Source: Agaribacterium haliotis (GTDB lineage: Bacteria > Pseudomonadota > Gammaproteobacteria > Pseudomonadales > Cellvibrionaceae). From it: DNA of 64,000 bases. The notes beneath the pieces are model-generated. The model had not been told where the DNA came from, made no database searches, and worked only from the letters and a program-made list of their open reading frames with translations. Location: contig NZ_NKQJ01000008.1 of assembly GCF_002312815.1 (NCBI RefSeq), positions 1 to 64,000 of the forward strand, read 5' to 3'. How positions within the stretch are numbered: the first letter of the stretch is position 1; every line of letters begins with the position of its first letter. Shown here piece after piece: positions 61,093-64,000 of the stretch. Made by a program: the position numbers and the translations under genes.

Positions 61093-61955
61093 TGTTGCAT
61101 CGCCTCCATCGCCGTTTTGACGAGCTCCTCGCGTTCAAGTAACTGCTCAACTTCATCCTGATACAGGTTGATTTCTGCAAAGGCCGGGTGCGTTTTAAGT
61201 TGCTCAAGATTGAGCACATCTTCTTTTTCTTTGTCGCCAAAAAAGTGGTTGGCAATTGCAGAGCCCGCAACCACGATGCTAGTTTGGATCTTGCCGTTAT
61301 GTTCTTGCTTGTATTTATCAAAATACGCAACAACATTCTTGACGGTTTCAGGCATGCCCCAGGCATCAAGTAACATCAAGGCTATCGCGCGGGCGCACGC
61401 AGATTCGACGTCCGCCAGATCACTGCGGCTAATATTAATGCGATGCTTTTCACCGAGTTCGAGACTGAGCTGTACCGCTAAGGGGCGGCCAATATCGGTG
61501 AGCAAGCCTGCTAAAAATGCGGCTTCAACATTTTTCCTACAGGCTCTGGCGGTTTCTTTGGCCCAGAGGCCGGCGGCGAGGGACGTGGTAAAAATATGTT
61601 GGATATAGTGCTCGTAACCCGGTGTGTTAAACAGGGTACTGTTTATGGATGCGGCAAGGGCAATTTCGGCGATGACACGCATGCCTAGGCGTGTGATGGC
61701 TTGTTGTAGGCTGACCATGGATGCGTTTGGGCTATAGGCCGCAGAATTGGCAACACGCATAACGTGAGCCGCTAGGCTCTGATCACTCTGGATAAGCCTG
61801 GCGAGCTCGGCGGCATCCGAGTTGGGGTCCTGGGTTAGGCGAACAACTTTGCCGGCCACCTCCGGCAGCATGGGCACTTCAACATTGCCTTTTTTGATAC
61901 GCTCGAGTATGTCATTTATCACTACGCTTGAGTCAGTCGATGCGGCCATAACCAT
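61089..61955 (-). CDS. HDOD-domain signalling protein
   Basis: The 288-residue protein has the HDOD pattern: VPMLPEVAGKVVRLTQDPNSDAAELARLIQSDQSLAAHVMRVANSAAY near 18-65, then a degenerate HD region (AAFLAGLLTDIGRPLAVQL). Such proteins act in signal transduction, often with receiver proteins. The start may be the ATG at 61955 or two codons later. It is divergent from the receiver-like gene at 62172. Confidence 0.92.
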   Translation of the reverse strand: MVMAASTDSSVVINDILERIKKGNVEVPMLPEVAGKVVRLTQDPNSDAAELARLIQSDQSLAAHVMRVANSAAYSPNASMVSLQQAITRLGMRVIAEIALAASINSTLFNTPGYEHYIQHIFTTSLAAGLWAKETARACRKNVEAAFLAGLLTDIGRPLAVQLSLELGEKHRINISRSDLADVESACARAIALMLLDAWGMPETVKNVVAYFDKYKQEHNGKIQTSIVVAGSAIANHFFGDKEKEDVLNLEQLKTHPAFAEINLYQDEVEQLLEREELVKTAMEAMQQ

Positions 61956-62171
61956 GATTCTTATTCCGTGTAGTTGCTATAGCGGTGCGTAATATCACTT
62001 TCAATTTAGCACGTAGGGCTGTTTTTGCTTGTCTTCTTTATTTGCTGGGCCTGCTGACTGGAGCCAAACGAATAAAGTGGCGCAAAAAACATCCTTTGGG
62101 TTTTGCTTGCGGTGAATTGAACTAGGTTTAGTTAAGGAAATTGCACCCAGTAAATAAGGGAGAGTAAAAGC

Positions 62172-63371
62172 ATGGTATCGCACAAAGTGCTGATCCTATC
62201 GACGGGCAAGTTGTCGGCTTTGGGGCAGCATATACAGGCTTTTTTTCAGGCAGAGCTAGAGACCGAAATTGCAGGCGTAAAGAAGCAACTGCTTGCAGAT
62301 AACTTTAAGGTTGTGGTGATCGATCAGTTGGCGTCGGTTGCGTGTGATCTTGATCAGTTACAGGCGGTGATTGAGCTCGATGAGCAGTTCACGTTACCGG
62401 TTGTTGTGCTGGCGAAGGCTTTATCCATTCAGGACAAGCTCGGTGCCTTAGAACTCGGTTGTGATGATTTTGTCGAGCCCAGTGTCACAGGGGACGAGGC
62501 CTGTGCCCGTATTACCAAAGCAATCTTGCACCAGGTGGCGGCGGATCAATTGTCGAGCCGTTTGGAACTTGCAAATCAGACCGCCTACTCGGCGATGTTA
62601 GATAACAGTGATCTCGGTGCGAATATCCAGTTTTTGCTCAGTGTGCATGACTGCGACAACCTCGATCAGTTGGGACAATTATTTTTTACTACGATTGAGC
62701 GCTATGGCCTGAAGTGCAGTTTACAGCTTCGCAGTGAAAACGAAATTAAGAATATGGAAGCGCACGGTATGGCCAAAGACCTTGAGTCTCAACTGCTGTA
62801 TCAGTTAAAAGATCGCGGTCGCTATACTGACTTCGGCTCACGAACAATCATTAACTACGATCGTGTGTCGCTGCTGATTAAAAATATGCCGCTTGCTGAC
62901 AACGAAAAATACGGTGCGATTAAAGACAATACATTTTCTCTGGTGCAAGGTATGAATGCTCGTGTGATTGCGCTTGAGCATCGCTATCGCTTGATTGACG
63001 AGCGCGAGACCTTAAAGCGGCTCGGTCGGGATGTTCGCAAAGTCATGGAGGGTATTCAGGATAGCTACCAAAAAGTTATGCGCGGCATTGCCAACGAGGT
63101 AGATAGCACGGCTGACAAAATGCGGATGAAGCTGCCATCACTGGCTTTGATGGAGCACGATGAGCTGTTTATCGAAAACTTGATGGATGACGTAATTCGC
63201 AATACCACAGGTATTTTTAACGAGGGCTTGCTTGTCGATGAGGTCATTGAGAAACTAGAGGGCAAGATCGAGCGCTCGTTGGCTGCAATAGAAGAGCATG
63301 TTGAAGTCAGTCATCAACATCAAGCCGACGATCACGGCAACGCCGGTGAGGCACCGGTCGAGTTATTTTAG
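62172..63371 (+). CDS. Receiver-like regulatory protein with a GAF-type or coiled-coil C-terminal region
   Basis: The 399-residue protein has an N-terminal receiver-like fold (HKVLILSTGKLSALGQHI, VVVIDQ near 47-52 with a possible phospho-Asp, VVVLAKALS and ALELGCDDFVEPS). A central region (about 150-280) could be a GAF domain, and the C-terminus is helical and charged. The acidic pair at the receiver N-terminus is missing, so phosphorylation is doubtful. Host gene. Output unknown. Confidence 0.75.
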   Translation: MVSHKVLILSTGKLSALGQHIQAFFQAELETEIAGVKKQLLADNFKVVVIDQLASVACDLDQLQAVIELDEQFTLPVVVLAKALSIQDKLGALELGCDDFVEPSVTGDEACARITKAILHQVAADQLSSRLELANQTAYSAMLDNSDLGANIQFLLSVHDCDNLDQLGQLFFTTIERYGLKCSLQLRSENEIKNMEAHGMAKDLESQLLYQLKDRGRYTDFGSRTIINYDRVSLLIKNMPLADNEKYGAIKDNTFSLVQGMNARVIALEHRYRLIDERETLKRLGRDVRKVMEGIQDSYQKVMRGIANEVDSTADKMRMKLPSLALMEHDELFIENLMDDVIRNTTGIFNEGLLVDEVIEKLEGKIERSLAAIEEHVEVSHQHQADDHGNAGEAPVELF

Positions 63372-63434
63372 TTGGCGTTAACCATGCTCATGCTAGTGTG
63401 GTTCGCTGGTTGACCGCATAGAGTTTCAGGGTGT

Positions 63435-64000
63435 ATGGATAATAAAGACCTAGTATGGGATCTCGACGTTTTTCGCAAACGTCAACGAGCTAAAGAGCTA
63501 ATTCTAGGTATTGAAAACCAATTGTGTGTATTTTCCTCCTCGGTTGAGCAGCTCTATACCAACTACGATATCTTTTTTCCTAAAGACCAGAACCGAAAGT
63601 TAGTTATTTTACCGAACCCATATGCCGCTCACGATACGTTTCAGGGCATACCTGAGAGCTCGGTTAAACCAACGGGTTTATTTTTACTAAGTGACGAGCA
63701 AGGCTCAGAGCTCAAGCTATTATTGCCGATCAATCGTGAGCAAAAAAAGTACAAGACTGTGCCGCTGGAAATTGGCTTAAAACTGATTAACAGTAAAATG
63801 CCGGCCGGTAAGCCATTTTTACCGGTGGTTATGAAAGGGGATTTACGGGAGTTTAACCAGGAGACTCCGTGCCTGCATCTTCACTCCTTGAGTTTAGGGC
63901 AAGCCGAGGCCTTGTCTCAGCTTGATATTAAAGCCATTGAAGGTGTGATACTCGACCGGCTGAATTCACTGGAGTTTAAGCCCAAGGCAAAGTCAGCTTA
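63435..64000 (+). CDS. Hypothetical protein, 3' end at the window edge
   Basis: ATG at 63435 opens MDNKDLVWDLDVFRKRQRAK and stays open for 188 codons to the last base, where TA is probably the start of a stop codon. I recognise no domain. Regularly spaced hydrophobic residues suggest a mostly beta N-terminal part (LILGIENQLCVFSSS). It follows the receiver-like gene by 63 bp and is probably co-transcribed. Confidence 0.7.
   Translation, partial: MDNKDLVWDLDVFRKRQRAKELILGIENQLCVFSSSVEQLYTNYDIFFPKDQNRKLVILPNPYAAHDTFQGIPESSVKPTGLFLLSDEQGSELKLLLPINREQKKYKTVPLEIGLKLINSKMPAGKPFLPVVMKGDLREFNQETPCLHLHSLSLGQAEALSQLDIKAIEGVILDRLNSLEFKPKAKSA

Noticed and set aside
1-64000. tRNA, rRNA genes or CRISPR arrays
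   Set aside because: I found no cloverleaf, rRNA-like or repeat-spacer pattern. The ICE uses prfC and not a tRNA gene as target.

Overview
The window is dominated by an integrative and conjugative element (ICE) of the SXT/R391 family. It enters the window already inside the element and ends where the ICE joins the 5' part of chromosomal prfC (about 56.4 kb). About 7.6 kb of host chromosome follows. Gene order (traI-traD-traJ, traLEKBVA, dsbC-traC-trhF-traWUN, ssb-bet-exo, MoxR/VWA genes, radC, traFHG, eex, setC-setD, cro-like, setR, prfC) matches the conserved SXT/R391 backbone. The int/xis/mobI/oriT end lies outside the window. TraG carries Pro606-Gly607-Glu608, the published signature of the SXT (S) exclusion group. 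The host genes (prfC, acyltransferase, AI-2E-type permease, sthA, HDOD, receiver-like protein) indicate a gammaproteobacterium. It is probably marine and not a typical Vibrio or enteric, but I cannot name it.

Layout. 1-1.1 kb: end of a cargo gene (TrlF-like ATPase). 1.2-6.5 kb: MobH relaxase, coupling protein and two small transfer proteins. 6.5-7.3 kb: a higBA-type toxin-antitoxin cargo whose toxin gene is broken by a stop codon. 7.4-11.5 kb: F-type pilus/secretion genes. 11.5-21.8 kb: a composite cargo of an AbiE system plus a LysR-controlled redox/electrophile-type module, with duplicated flanks of the insertion site between the two. 21.8-31.6 kb: dsbC, traC, trbI-like, trhF, traW, traU, traN. 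31.7-33.4 kb: hipBA cargo. 33.6-45.6 kb: an AcaB-like regulator, ssb, Red-like recombination (bet/exo), a MoxR/WGR/DUF3150/VWA-metalloprotease module, radC and a primase-like gene. 45.7-51.6 kb: traF-traH-traG. 51.6-56.1 kb: eex and the regulatory operon with the SetR switch. 56.3-64 kb: prfC and host genes.

The most unusual signal is a recurrent 5' leader architecture. At the head of traI, traL, dsbC, the gene before ssb, bet, a 47-codon gene, cobS-like, a DUF3150 gene, a 146-codon gene, cobT-like, radC and traF, an inverted repeat places the Shine-Dalgarno sequence in the 3' arm of a hairpin ending 0-6 nt before the start codon. The stems differ in sequence but keep the shape, which suggests selection on RNA structure. 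In the 34.5-42.8 kb block most of these are preceded by a second, GC-rich hairpin. I know of no description of this. A translational control layer on the whole transfer programme is a plausible reading, but it is inference.

Other notable points: five LysR-type operator-like sites through the redox cargo; a nearly duplicated monooxygenase gene whose first codons are synonymously rewritten; a secreted protein with a possible ATT start codon; and a scar showing that two separate hotspot cargoes were joined head to tail.
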